Assembly: GCA_002245135.1 (NCBI GenBank)
Contig: NGBS01000600.1
Span: 62,001-126,000, forward strand
DNA length: 64,000 nt
Reading direction: 5' to 3'
DNA from: Proteromonas lacertae
Lineage: Eukaryota; Sar; Bigyra; Opalinata; Proteromonadidae
Positions 31,421 to 41,759 of this stretch are shown piece after piece. The first letter of the stretch is position 1. The number at the start of each line of letters is the position of its first letter. The notes under the pieces are model-generated. The model worked only from the letters and a program-made list of their open reading frames with translations, was not told the origin of the DNA and did no database searches. Position numbers and translations under genes: made by a program.

Positions 31421-34400
31421 CTTATGTCCATTTATAAGAAAAGTAAGTTTAAGTGAAACTATCAATAATGTTGTAAGAAGTGAAAGAACAATAGAATTTA
31501 CATTCATTTCCAATACATTATCAAAACCATATGGTTCTGGTTTTATCAATGTAACAATAGTTAATAATTTGATATATTATGTATTAAATGGAAGTGAAAT
31601 TATTGAAAGAGAATCAATCATATCAAAATCCACATCAAGAACACATGATGGATTGCACAACAATTGGTATTTAACAATTCAAAATAAAGAATATAACAGT
31701 ATAAAAGATATTAGAACAACAGATATAGAAGAATTATCTAATGATATAATGGATTTAGTAAATACTGAAGAATCTGAGTATAGAATATTTGTAAGTATTT
31801 CAAAGATTGGTTATGGTTGGAATGATGAAATATGTGATGGTGAATTAGGTGGTTATAAAATGAAAATTGAATTTGTTTTACATCCAGGAAGTAGTACAAA
31901 ATATGCCTATCCTCATGGTAGTTGTATGTATTCACCAATTGTTAATTTAACAATGAATTCAACTGATGATAAAGTAATTATTGAAAAAAATGTCATTTCA
32001 CAATGTTCACATGAATTTACAAAGTTTTATACATTTAGAAGTTATTATAATAGCAGTGTTTCAAATAATTATAGTTTGGATTTGAATAATGTTTCTTTTA
32101 TTGAATATTCATTATATGATTTGTTATACTATGGAGATGTATCTGTTACATTTATTGAACCAGTTTTAACCACAGAAATACAATCAATAAATGGTTATAT
32201 TAATAAAAATGATAGAGTGTTTACAGTAGAAAATAGTGATGATGAAAATATTGGTAGTTATTTCACAGTTGGTGATGAAATAAGAATCGAAGATAATGAA
32301 GTAAATAATGTATTAGATGGAACAAATAATTATATTAAAATAGCTGGAGGTGTAAGTGTTGATCAAGACAAGAATATGTTAATAATTGATCCACAATATC
32401 GATATTATATAAATGATAAAGATACAATAATAATAAATGGAGCTGAATATAACATAAAAGATGATTTTACACCAATGATAAACTATGTAATAGAGTTCAA
32501 TGGAAATGATAGTAGTATTTATTCAATAGGAATAAGAAATAATGAAAGTGATAGTTTATGTTTAAGAGATCCATTTAATTCAACAGATGTCATCATGAAT
32601 TTAATGAAATTAATTGATAATAAACGAATTGATTTAATAATAACAAAATTAGAAGAAAATGATAAATATAATTATACATTCAAATTATTAGATCAATTAT
32701 TCTTTAATGGAAGTGAATCAATAGAATCAATATTTAACACAATTGAGTTTTATGAATGTAATTTACCTGTGTATAGCAAGAAAGAAACACAACAAATAAT
32801 CATTGATAAGTTTATAGTAAAACCAAATTTCATGATTAAATATGATAATATACAATCATCTTGTATGAGTATTGAAGAATCTAAAGATATTTTAGATAAT
32901 TTGAAAGATGTATTAAAACAATCAAATATTACTAATAATAATGATATTACCATTAAAATAACACCAAGAGGGGTAAATACGTACTTATTGAATATAACAT
33001 TAACTAATTTGGATGAAGATATAAGTGAATATGAATTTGATCGATTATTTGAACTAATTTCATGCAATGAAATAGTCTTTAATGATTATCCATATGAAAT
33101 AACAAAATATGAAATATCTAAAGATGTTATTAAGAATGATGATTTATCCATTAAATATAACAATAAAACAGTGAAAGTAGAATCAATAAAAGAAGGTGAT
33201 ATATATGATTGTATTGAGAATCTAATGAATATAAAAGAATTTAATATTGAAATGAATGATGATAAGATAATTATATATTTATCAAAAGAAAAGATAAAGA
33301 GAAGAAGTGATATGGATAATGATAAGTTAATATTTATATCAAATAAAACTGCAATTGAAACTGTTGTTAATAATTATGTATTAGTTGAATATGTAGATTT
33401 CAGAGGTATTCCATCTTATATTTCATTCAATAAAACAATAACAGAAATAACAAACAACAATACAAATAATGAAATGGATAAAATTTTGAATAAGACAATG
33501 ATATTATCAAAATCCAATGGAATTTATACAAGATATATGTTTGAAAAAGATAATACAAATAATAATAAATATTATTATGCCAACATTATTGATTCTCATA
33601 TCACACCAAAAGAGTTTAATATTTTACACACAAAGACAATTGAATTAAATATAATAACAAATAGTTCATACAAATTGAATTACAATGGTAAAGAAAGTGA
33701 TTGTTTCAACAGTGATACAGAAAATAATCAAATAATTAATAATATTATTACATTATTCAATTTATATACACTTAAAGATAATTTGGTTATAAATATAAAT
33801 GAAGAAAATAAAAAGATAATTGATTTAATACATCCAAATATTGATGAATATGTTGATATGAGATTATTAAATATAAGAAAGTGTGATGTAAATGGAGATA
33901 AAGAAAGAATAGTAAATAAATATACAATAGAAAGAACTTCAACAATTGAAAATAGTGGAAGGATGGAAATTGAAGATATTTGTCCAATTGGAACAATCAA
34001 AGCAGAAGCAGATATTGGTTCTGGTGTAAAATCATTCAAATTTGATGATATAGATGAATGTATATCCAGTAAGAATAACTATAGAAATTTCTCATTTGTT
34101 TATCAAGACATTTATCATGTTCAAGTGTATATAAGAAAGAGTGAAACAAAATTGACATTATATTATATCGATTATAATTGTTATAATTCTACAGCTGAAT
34201 GTATTCCAAAAGATTTGAAGTTAAAATCATTTACAAGTGATGATTGTAAGGATGGTGAAAGTAAAGATGTGATATTTAATGAAAGTTATACAAATAAAAA
34301 TACAACCAATTTAATCAACACAATAACTTGTCCACTTTCCATAACAAATGATGATGTGTATAGAAAATCAACAATATACACAATCACTGATATAAGCATA

Positions 34401-37400
34401 TTAAACAATGAAATTACATTAGATAAACCTTATCAAGGATGGAGATATGATAATTTGAAGTTATACAGAGAAACTGGAAAAAGATACAGAATCTACTTTA
34501 GAAATATAGCTGATAATTTATTACCATTCTCTGCAAGTATTGAATATGAAAATCAAGTGACAATTTATCCAAAAATAAGTGAATTAATAGATGGTCATTT
34601 ACCAATGAGTCAAATATTACAGAATCTTGAAACAACAACATATTATATTAGAGTTAGAGCAATTACATTAAATCCAGAAGGTTATATTTATATAGGTAAA
34701 TTCAATGATGTTATATCTGCTAAGCCAATTACATTACCATCTAAACCAGATAGTATAAGTGCAGTTAGATCAAGAAATGTAAAAGAAATTCAAAGATTGA
34801 CATTAACTGCAAGTTTTAGACCTGAAATACAAAGAATTACTGTTGGTGGTCCAGTTGTGTATGATGTTTATGTAATTCATATTTATTCACCTGATCCTAA
34901 TAAAACAATTAGTGAATATCATTCTACAGTAGAATTAGAATCTTTAGTTCCAAGATCAACTGGAGGTAGTGATTTAATAGAATTGAAGAATGTGTATTTT
35001 AAGATAGTAATATGTGGTAAAGATGATAAATTACCATCAGGAAATGTACAATTAAAAATAGATGAAAATAATGTTTCATTATCATTAAATGATCCAAGTC
35101 AAGATAATGAAATATTTAAGGAAAATAGTAAATTATGTAAAAGTGTTTCTAGAAACACATATAACAATAGTTTATACATTACAGTGTCATGTTTTGAAAA
35201 TACTACAATAAAATCCATTGAATTATTACCAAATCAGAGTGAAATAATGAATTACAATGAAAAGGATAGTTATGTATCAAAATATCAATCATCAAAACAA
35301 TTAATTGATATGACAGCTGATGAATTGAAAGAAATATTAGAATTCTATCCAACAGTTTATAATGTTGATGTAATTAGAAGTACAAATAGTGATTCAAGTT
35401 CAATCTATTGGACAATTACATTCTATAATAATGCTGTGAGATTTAGTTGTGATGTAAATAATGAATTGATATGTGAAACATATGATGAAGTAAGAAGTAA
35501 TAATATTGAAGGAAAATTATATTTGGAATATGATAATAAAAAATTATCATTTGAATATCCAAATTCAATCTCTGTAAAAGATGTAAAACAAAGAATAAAA
35601 GATAAATTAAATATTAATGTAAATGTTTCACACAAATTCGAATCAAATTATAATATTTGGGATATAACATTTATTGAAGATTCTTATAATCATCCATTGA
35701 TAAAAGCAAATACAATTGATTTAGTTGGTTACAATATAGAAACTACCAATGAAATAATACAAAATGGAAATGAAATAGGTGGAATATTCAATATAATCTA
35801 CAATGAAAGTGTTTCAGTCGATTTTCCATACAATGTAAGTGAAGAATCATTAGTAAAAGGATTAGAAAGTCTTCCAGGAATAGATAAAGTTGAAGTAAAG
35901 AGAAATATTATAGGTACAGAAGGTGGATTTGAATGGTTAATTACATTTACAAGTGATAGTCAAAATCCAAGAGATTTAGAATTATTAGGAGTATATGATA
36001 GTGATTTAACAGGTGAGAATGTGAATTTACATTTGAATGAAATAGTGAAAGGAAGTGAAGATAGTCCATTTGGTGTAAGAGTTTCATTTAATCCATCGAA
36101 TATTGACAGTGGTTTACCAATTGTTTCATATTTATTGAAATATTATCCATTAATTAGTGATGGTAGTGATGATATGAATGTGAATACAATATTGTACAAT
36201 GATCCAATGTTCTTATATTATGAACAAAATATTACAATTAGTTTGAAAGATGTTGAAAATGATAGTGACAATAGTAATAATGATGATGAATTTAAGAACT
36301 TCACTTCATCATGTCAAACTAATAAAAAATCATTCAAATTGAAATATAATAAATACACAAGTGATTATATAAAATATGATATTTCAATTGAAGAATTAAG
36401 ACAAATTTTAGAATCAATTCCATCAATTAAGACAGTGAGTATAATAAAGAAAGAGAACTTTGCTAAAATTGGAAATATAACAATACCAAGAGAAGGTGAA
36501 GTGTATTACAACCTCAATAATGATGATAATAACAATAATGAATATTACAATCAAAGAAATAGTAATAATAATTATGACGATATGAATGTATATTTGAATA
36601 GAACCAAATTCTTACTAAAGAATGGAAGAATAATGAATGAATATAACAATAAATGGCCTGAAAGTGATGTAGAAATGAATGTAGAAATAGTTGAATCAAT
36701 AACATATTCAATTCGATTAGAGAAAGTAACAAAATATGAATTATTCAATATCATTAATGATAAAGATGATGAATGTGAAATATCAATAACAACACCAATA
36801 TGTGATGAATGTATTTACTTGAATAATTTGAAAGTTGGTAATAAATATATGATATCAATAGCTGGAATTAATGAACTTGGAACTGGTGAAGTAATAGAAT
36901 TAGAACATCCAATAATACCATGTGAAATATCAAATCCACCATTAAATGTGAAATTTATTAAAGTGAATAATATTACTTTAGATATAATATGGTCAGAGCC
37001 ATCTTATACAGGTGGATTACCAGTAATTGAATATTATACAGAAATCTCAACATCATCAGAATTTGAAGAAATAGTAGCAAATGGAACTATAAGAAATGAG
37101 AAAGAGTTTAGATATAGATTTAGTAATTTAGATCCAAGTTATACATATTATGGAAGAGTATTAGGTTATAATGGTGTAGAATTTGATAATAACAATCAGA
37201 GATGGGGAAATACAACCAAAGGAGTAAAACCAACAAATATAGTTCCATCAAAACCAGATGGTATTGTTATAAATATGTTAAACCCACAAACTATTCGAAT
37301 ATCCATAATAGAACCAATAAATGTTGGTGGAAGTGATATACTATATTATTCAATAGAATATGGTAATGAAGATGGAGTATATGATAATGTAATTAAATAC

Positions 37401-40400
37401 TATCCAAAAGAAGATGAAGAAATATATCCAAAAGATAAAGATCCAATAATTCAACAACACTTATTTGATTTAACCAATTTAACTGAAAGATTGGATTATT
37501 ATATTCGTGTAAGTGCAATAAATGAAATAGGAATGAGTGAATATAAGTATTCAACTCCAAAATCAATTCATTTACCATATATACCATCATATCGACATGA
37601 AATGAATGGTAAAATGATAAGAAAAGAAGATTCTGATATTGAAGAAATTGATTTAATGTTTAATGATAATCCAAATGAGTATATAACTAAATATGATGTA
37701 GTTATATATGATTATAACAAACCTATTTATACAGTTGATGAGATATCTATTCAATTGGTTCAATGTGATTCAAGTAAAGGATGTTATTATAGTATCAGTT
37801 ATTATTTAGATAAAGAATATTCACTTAGAATAAATTCAGATATTGATGTTTATGAATTAAGAGAAATGATATTGAATGAAATACCCAAATTATTAAACAT
37901 CGAAATTAATAAAAGAATAGTTAATGGAATTATAATTTATGAGATTAAATATTTAGATCTATTCTTCTTAAGAGAAATGAGATGTAAGAGTGAAAATGAA
38001 AATGAAATAATAGTGAAATGTAATAGAATAATTAATGGTTCAAACAGAAATGGACAATTTGAAAGACAAGTGTTGTATTTAGATGAAATGGAATATTCAT
38101 TCAGACCATTCATAGTAAAACAGGACGAAAAGATTTATGGTAATTACATAAAGAGAAGAAGTAACTGTAATGAAATGATAAGTGATATAGAATGGTCTTA
38201 TAGCTTATTATCAAATATTGGAAAAGTAAAAGTTATTGAAAGTAATCACAATACTAATGAATGTAAATATATAATAGAATTCCAATCTAGTTTTAATGAT
38301 ATTGAACCAATTTATATCGAATATAATGATGAGAATAGAACCATTGGTTTTACATGTGATGGTAATTATGATAATATTAATTATACTGATAAATGTAAAG
38401 ATGTAATAGCAGGAAATAAACCATCAAATTATAGAGAATTTACAATATCTAAATCTGATTTTATAGGTAATTATATAATAGGAAATGTTACTCCATCTAA
38501 TTACAGAATCAATTTATTTGTAGAATATAATTTATATCCAAAATCAACAATTTTAGAAGATGTATTAGTTGATTATAAATACACTATACCATCAAAACCA
38601 TTGAATGTAGAAATAAAACCATCATCAATCTATAACTCAATTATATTAAGTTATAACGAATCTTTATTAAATGGAGGTAAAGAAATATTAAGTTATGAAG
38701 TTGAAATAGCTGAAGACAAAGAATTTAGATGGATATATAAAGATCATTCAATTTCAATAGATGGAAAAGTATTAGAATCTAATTCAGTTATTAATTGTAA
38801 GAGTAATCCAAAATATGAAAAGTGGTTCATTAGTTTTAGAAATTCAAATGATAATAAAACAACATTTATGATTAAGATAATAACATTAAATTTCGTTTCA
38901 ATAACAAAACCAATATTTATTAATAAAGTTGTAGATGAAACTGAAAATGAAGTGATTGGTAATATTTATTATAACAATGGATATGGATCAATAGAATCAT
39001 CAATAAACTCATTAGAGGATGTTGGTGAAGTAAAAGTTGAAAAAATTAGTGATAATAATAATAATAATGAGTATATAATAACATTCTTAGATTTATCAGT
39101 TGATGTAAAAGATGTATCAGTTGTAATAAATGGTAATGATGATAAAATCGGTGGTAATTCAAGAAGATTAGAAAGTAAAGTATTAAATCCAAATCGATGT
39201 TTTGGTGATAATATAGAAATAATGAATTTAGATCCATACAGATCATATTATGTAAGAGTAAGAAGTGTAAATTCAATAGGTAAATCAGAATATGCCATTT
39301 CAAATAGTGAATTAAAACCAACAGTATATCCTGAAAGTGTAAATGACTTTAGAGTTTCAACTGAATCTGAATTATCAATTTCAGTTAGTATTATATTAGA
39401 AAATGAAGTTTCAAATACTGAATATTATGTTATTGAATGTGATGAATCAACAGATTTTAATTCAAATCCATCAGGTAGAATAATAAAGAATAGATTATTC
39501 TATTCAGAAATAACCAAATTAGTAGAATTAAAAGATTATGATATAAATAATAAATACGTAATTGAAAGAAGAATTGATGCTGTAGTAAATGGTTTAGTTG
39601 ATGGAAATATTTATTATATAAGAATAATAAGCGGTAATAGTAATGGTTGGAGTAAAGAATCTAAAATATCTGATCCTATAAAAGTTTATTCCATTCCTCA
39701 AAAGCCAATTTCAGTGAATGTTGGAATAACAAGTAGAAATTCAATGACAGTTGAAATGATGGATCCAGTTAATTCAATAGTAAATGAATATTTAATTCAC
39801 TGGAGTAAAAATGAGAGTTTTGATGATTATAAACAACATCGATTGATATTGAATGAGTCAAAATCATATACAATAATAGATTTAGAAGAGAATGAAGTAT
39901 ATTACATCCGAGTTGCTTCAGTAAATGATGTTGGAATGAGTGAATTCTTTTTTGAAGAAGTTGAATATAAACCAACAACAGTACCACCAGGTAAACCAAT
40001 AATTACCAAAATATCTCATAGTTATTTAGAAGTATCAATATCAGTTAAACCTCCAGTTATTCCTCATCATGGTATTTGGTGTAGTGGTTTGGAAAAAGCC
40101 AAGAATTGTCCAAAAGAATCAACATTTAATGAGAATATAGCTGATGGTGGAAGTGAAATATTGAATTATATTGTAGAATATTCGATTGATTCAAGATTTG
40201 AGAATAATAAATATACTTATAAAGTTAATGTAGAGAATAAAGTGAATAAAAATATAGTAATGAGATTTGAAGTTCCTTATGATGGAAAATGGTATTTTAG
40301 ATTATCAAGTGAGAATATAAATGGTAATTATTATTATTGTAATAGATTGAGTGTGAATGATGAATGTGATGGAGATGAATTGATAATAAATGCTACAAAA

Positions 40401-40457
40401 TTATATTTGCCAATAACCAAAGAAGATGAAGATAAAATTGAAATTGTTAAATCTTAA
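31347..40457 (+). CDS. Giant extracellular protein, segment 9: C-terminal FN3 array and natural end
   Basis: Real coding in this frame begins near 31395, so the ATG at 31347 is not a start. The first 3 kb are beta modules rich in Asn, Asp and sequons. FN3 domains follow from about nt 34735 (SKPDSISAVRSRNVKE), 36940 (NPPLNVKFIKVNNITLDIIW), 37240, 38590, 39320 and 39690, to a last one at 39980-40430 (PGKPIITKISHSYLEVSISV). A GGNSRRLESK motif occurs at nt about 39150. The protein ends EDEDKIEIVKS with TAA at 40455-40457. No hydrophobic anchor or GPI-type tail is visible at the end. Confidence 0.8.
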   Translation: MMKVVQLELIINIQAIENVLLSINNLCPFIRKVSLSETINNVVRSERTIEFTFISNTLSKPYGSGFINVTIVNNLIYYVLNGSEIIERESIISKSTSRTHDGLHNNWYLTIQNKEYNSIKDIRTTDIEELSNDIMDLVNTEESEYRIFVSISKIGYGWNDEICDGELGGYKMKIEFVLHPGSSTKYAYPHGSCMYSPIVNLTMNSTDDKVIIEKNVISQCSHEFTKFYTFRSYYNSSVSNNYSLDLNNVSFIEYSLYDLLYYGDVSVTFIEPVLTTEIQSINGYINKNDRVFTVENSDDENIGSYFTVGDEIRIEDNEVNNVLDGTNNYIKIAGGVSVDQDKNMLIIDPQYRYYINDKDTIIINGAEYNIKDDFTPMINYVIEFNGNDSSIYSIGIRNNESDSLCLRDPFNSTDVIMNLMKLIDNKRIDLIITKLEENDKYNYTFKLLDQLFFNGSESIESIFNTIEFYECNLPVYSKKETQQIIIDKFIVKPNFMIKYDNIQSSCMSIEESKDILDNLKDVLKQSNITNNNDITIKITPRGVNTYLLNITLTNLDEDISEYEFDRLFELISCNEIVFNDYPYEITKYEISKDVIKNDDLSIKYNNKTVKVESIKEGDIYDCIENLMNIKEFNIEMNDDKIIIYLSKEKIKRRSDMDNDKLIFISNKTAIETVVNNYVLVEYVDFRGIPSYISFNKTITEITNNNTNNEMDKILNKTMILSKSNGIYTRYMFEKDNTNNNKYYYANIIDSHITPKEFNILHTKTIELNIITNSSYKLNYNGKESDCFNSDTENNQIINNIITLFNLYTLKDNLVININEENKKIIDLIHPNIDEYVDMRLLNIRKCDVNGDKERIVNKYTIERTSTIENSGRMEIEDICPIGTIKAEADIGSGVKSFKFDDIDECISSKNNYRNFSFVYQDIYHVQVYIRKSETKLTLYYIDYNCYNSTAECIPKDLKLKSFTSDDCKDGESKDVIFNESYTNKNTTNLINTITCPLSITNDDVYRKSTIYTITDISILNNEITLDKPYQGWRYDNLKLYRETGKRYRIYFRNIADNLLPFSASIEYENQVTIYPKISELIDGHLPMSQILQNLETTTYYIRVRAITLNPEGYIYIGKFNDVISAKPITLPSKPDSISAVRSRNVKEIQRLTLTASFRPEIQRITVGGPVVYDVYVIHIYSPDPNKTISEYHSTVELESLVPRSTGGSDLIELKNVYFKIVICGKDDKLPSGNVQLKIDENNVSLSLNDPSQDNEIFKENSKLCKSVSRNTYNNSLYITVSCFENTTIKSIELLPNQSEIMNYNEKDSYVSKYQSSKQLIDMTADELKEILEFYPTVYNVDVIRSTNSDSSSIYWTITFYNNAVRFSCDVNNELICETYDEVRSNNIEGKLYLEYDNKKLSFEYPNSISVKDVKQRIKDKLNINVNVSHKFESNYNIWDITFIEDSYNHPLIKANTIDLVGYNIETTNEIIQNGNEIGGIFNIIYNESVSVDFPYNVSEESLVKGLESLPGIDKVEVKRNIIGTEGGFEWLITFTSDSQNPRDLELLGVYDSDLTGENVNLHLNEIVKGSEDSPFGVRVSFNPSNIDSGLPIVSYLLKYYPLISDGSDDMNVNTILYNDPMFLYYEQNITISLKDVENDSDNSNNDDEFKNFTSSCQTNKKSFKLKYNKYTSDYIKYDISIEELRQILESIPSIKTVSIIKKENFAKIGNITIPREGEVYYNLNNDDNNNNEYYNQRNSNNNYDDMNVYLNRTKFLLKNGRIMNEYNNKWPESDVEMNVEIVESITYSIRLEKVTKYELFNIINDKDDECEISITTPICDECIYLNNLKVGNKYMISIAGINELGTGEVIELEHPIIPCEISNPPLNVKFIKVNNITLDIIWSEPSYTGGLPVIEYYTEISTSSEFEEIVANGTIRNEKEFRYRFSNLDPSYTYYGRVLGYNGVEFDNNNQRWGNTTKGVKPTNIVPSKPDGIVINMLNPQTIRISIIEPINVGGSDILYYSIEYGNEDGVYDNVIKYYPKEDEEIYPKDKDPIIQQHLFDLTNLTERLDYYIRVSAINEIGMSEYKYSTPKSIHLPYIPSYRHEMNGKMIRKEDSDIEEIDLMFNDNPNEYITKYDVVIYDYNKPIYTVDEISIQLVQCDSSKGCYYSISYYLDKEYSLRINSDIDVYELREMILNEIPKLLNIEINKRIVNGIIIYEIKYLDLFFLREMRCKSENENEIIVKCNRIINGSNRNGQFERQVLYLDEMEYSFRPFIVKQDEKIYGNYIKRRSNCNEMISDIEWSYSLLSNIGKVKVIESNHNTNECKYIIEFQSSFNDIEPIYIEYNDENRTIGFTCDGNYDNINYTDKCKDVIAGNKPSNYREFTISKSDFIGNYIIGNVTPSNYRINLFVEYNLYPKSTILEDVLVDYKYTIPSKPLNVEIKPSSIYNSIILSYNESLLNGGKEILSYEVEIAEDKEFRWIYKDHSISIDGKVLESNSVINCKSNPKYEKWFISFRNSNDNKTTFMIKIITLNFVSITKPIFINKVVDETENEVIGNIYYNNGYGSIESSINSLEDVGEVKVEKISDNNNNNEYIITFLDLSVDVKDVSVVINGNDDKIGGNSRRLESKVLNPNRCFGDNIEIMNLDPYRSYYVRVRSVNSIGKSEYAISNSELKPTVYPESVNDFRVSTESELSISVSIILENEVSNTEYYVIECDESTDFNSNPSGRIIKNRLFYSEITKLVELKDYDINNKYVIERRIDAVVNGLVDGNIYYIRIISGNSNGWSKESKISDPIKVYSIPQKPISVNVGITSRNSMTVEMMDPVNSIVNEYLIHWSKNESFDDYKQHRLILNESKSYTIIDLEENEVYYIRVASVNDVGMSEFFFEEVEYKPTTVPPGKPIITKISHSYLEVSISVKPPVIPHHGIWCSGLEKAKNCPKESTFNENIADGGSEILNYIVEYSIDSRFENNKYTYKVNVENKVNKNIVMRFEVPYDGKWYFRLSSENINGNYYYCNRLSVNDECDGDELIINATKLYLPITKEDEDKIEIVKS

Positions 40458-40465
40458 ATAGACAA

Positions 40466-40467
<2 letters not shown>

Positions 40468-40498
<31 letters not shown>
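40468..40498. repeat. ATT/TAT microsatellite after the giant gene
   Basis: About ten uninterrupted TAT/ATT units lie just after the stop codon of the giant gene, probably in its 3' UTR or the spacer. Nothing else is recognisable between 40458 and 40640. Confidence 0.9.
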
Positions 40499-40501
<3 letters not shown>

Positions 40502-40640
40502 TATAAGATTGTTGTTTTATAAATTGATATAAAATTCTAATTAACAAGAATAGTTGCTTAGAAGTGTTTAAATTTATTAAAAAAAAATATAAAAATATGA
40601 ACAATAATTATATAAGTTTTAAATAAACAAAAATCATATT

Positions 40641-40844
40641 ATGAGTTTGATTCAATTTGTTTGTGTTAGTTTATTGTTTCTATACCTGTTCTGCATCATA
40701 ATAAAGAGAAAGAAAAAAGAAATAAGCAAAAAGAATAAAAAGAATCATTACTATGACTTCACACAGATTCCCCCACTGTACTACTATCATAACTCATGCA
40801 ATCTTAACTTCGCAGTGCTGATAGGATGCGGTGTTTTATTGTAG
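40641..40844 (+). CDS. Small hypothetical membrane protein (67 aa)
   Basis: ATG-started frame of 67 codons. Residues 3-21 are a strong hydrophobic segment (LIQFVCVSLLFLYLFCIII), followed at once by a very basic stretch (KRKKKEISKKNKK) and a Tyr/Asn-rich tail. That is the layout of a single-pass membrane protein with a positive stop-transfer side. I recognise no family. It lies 180 bases after the giant gene on the same strand, so it could be a separate gene, a last exon giving the giant protein an anchor, or chance. I found no splice junction in the right phase to join it. Confidence 0.3.
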   Translation: MSLIQFVCVSLLFLYLFCIIIKRKKKEISKKNKKNHYYDFTQIPPLYYYHNSCNLNFAVLIGCGVLL

Positions 40845-41094
40845 ATATGAACGATTCTGATTATTTTTTCACTCTTTTTTCTTTATATATCAATCTCTTT
40901 CATAATTTCTTATAAACTATTAATATCATTCTAATAATGAATTTATAAAAAGAAAATTAATAACATATCAATTTATTCATGTGTTTATATTATTATCTAT
41001 GCATATTATACTATGAAAAAATAATCATATTATACATCTAATATTCTAATATTTTCTTCTTTTTAAAGTATAATATGACAAACGGCCAAATAAA
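40845..41094. other. AT-rich spacer, nothing recognised
   Basis: No open frame of interest. The end (41076-41089, TGACAAACGGCCAA) resembles the terminal motif of the inverted-repeat element that follows and may be a remnant of an older copy. Confidence 0.5.
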
Positions 41095-41749
41095 GATCAG
41101 TTGTTGTGCGCTATTTGTCATAGTTGGCCATTTGTCTACCACACACTTTTAAAACAAACTAAATGTATATTCTTACTTGTCTTGATGAAATATTGTTACT
41201 TTTATACTTACTTTGTTATATGACCAACCTCTGCAGTATACTTTTTTGATAATATAAATAGTTTGAATATTTGCGCTGTTTGTTTTCTAGAAATTTTTGA
41301 AGCAAACTAAATGCATATTTAGCGAATATAGACTAAAATACATTAGCTGAAATAATTAGAATATAATAATTTTTAAATCTTTCTATATAAATAAATAGAT
41401 ATAAAAAATAGGCTTGAGTAATGCTTGATTCAGTATTTTCTTTTTTCATTTTAAATGTCTTATGATCAATATTAAGTTGTTCTAATCATTTCAGCTACTA
41501 TATTTTAGTCTATATTAGCTAAATATGTATTTAGTTTGCTTCAAAAATTTCTAGAAAACAAACGGTGCAAATATTTAAACTATTTATATTATCAAAAAAG
41601 TATACTGCAGAGGTAGGTCATATAACAAAGTAAGTATAAAAGTAACAATATTTCATCAAGACAAGTAAGAATATACATTTAGATTGTTTTAAAAGTGTGT
41701 GGTAGACAAACGGCCAAACTATGACAAATAGCGCACAACAATGCTGATC
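41095..41749. mobile_element. MITE-like inverted-repeat element, copy 1 (complete)
   Basis: Two arms of about 265 bases are near-perfect inverted repeats. Bases 41101 onward (TTGTTGTGCGCTATTTGTC...) match the reverse complement of sequence ending at 41741 (...GACAAATAGCGCACAACAA). The spacer of about 110 bases contains no coding frame. GATCAG at the left end and CTGATC at the right end extend the symmetry. There is no transposase, so this is a non-autonomous element. A motif ACAAACGGYGCA occurs at the ends and again about 170 bases inward. I cannot define a direct target duplication. Confidence 0.85.
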
Positions 41750-41759
41750 AAAGAACATT

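Larger units (their letters stand above)
2211..40457 (+). other. Complete locus of the giant FN3/PA14/filamin protein (nine frame segments)
   Basis: From a signal peptide at 2211 to the stop at 40457 the plus strand is one coding stretch interrupted only by eight single-base changes of frame, near 8050, 10020, 10260, 12028, 13385, 15322, 23220 and 31395. Domains run across these points: the third PA14 domain begins before 13395 and ends after it. No GT..AG interval of the correct length bridges the breaks, and few or no nonsense codons lie elsewhere. I therefore treat it as one gene of about 12,740 residues, recorded below as its nine open segments. The product should be secreted, since no transmembrane segment is visible before the stop. 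Size, repeats and sequons suggest an adhesin, a wall protein or a mastigoneme-like extracellular filament. That function is inferred from domain content only. Confidence 0.85.

Noticed and set aside
3152-39999. Antisense and off-frame open frames of 60-105 codons across the giant gene
   Set aside because: They mirror the coding strand's composition, have no motifs and mostly lack convincing starts.
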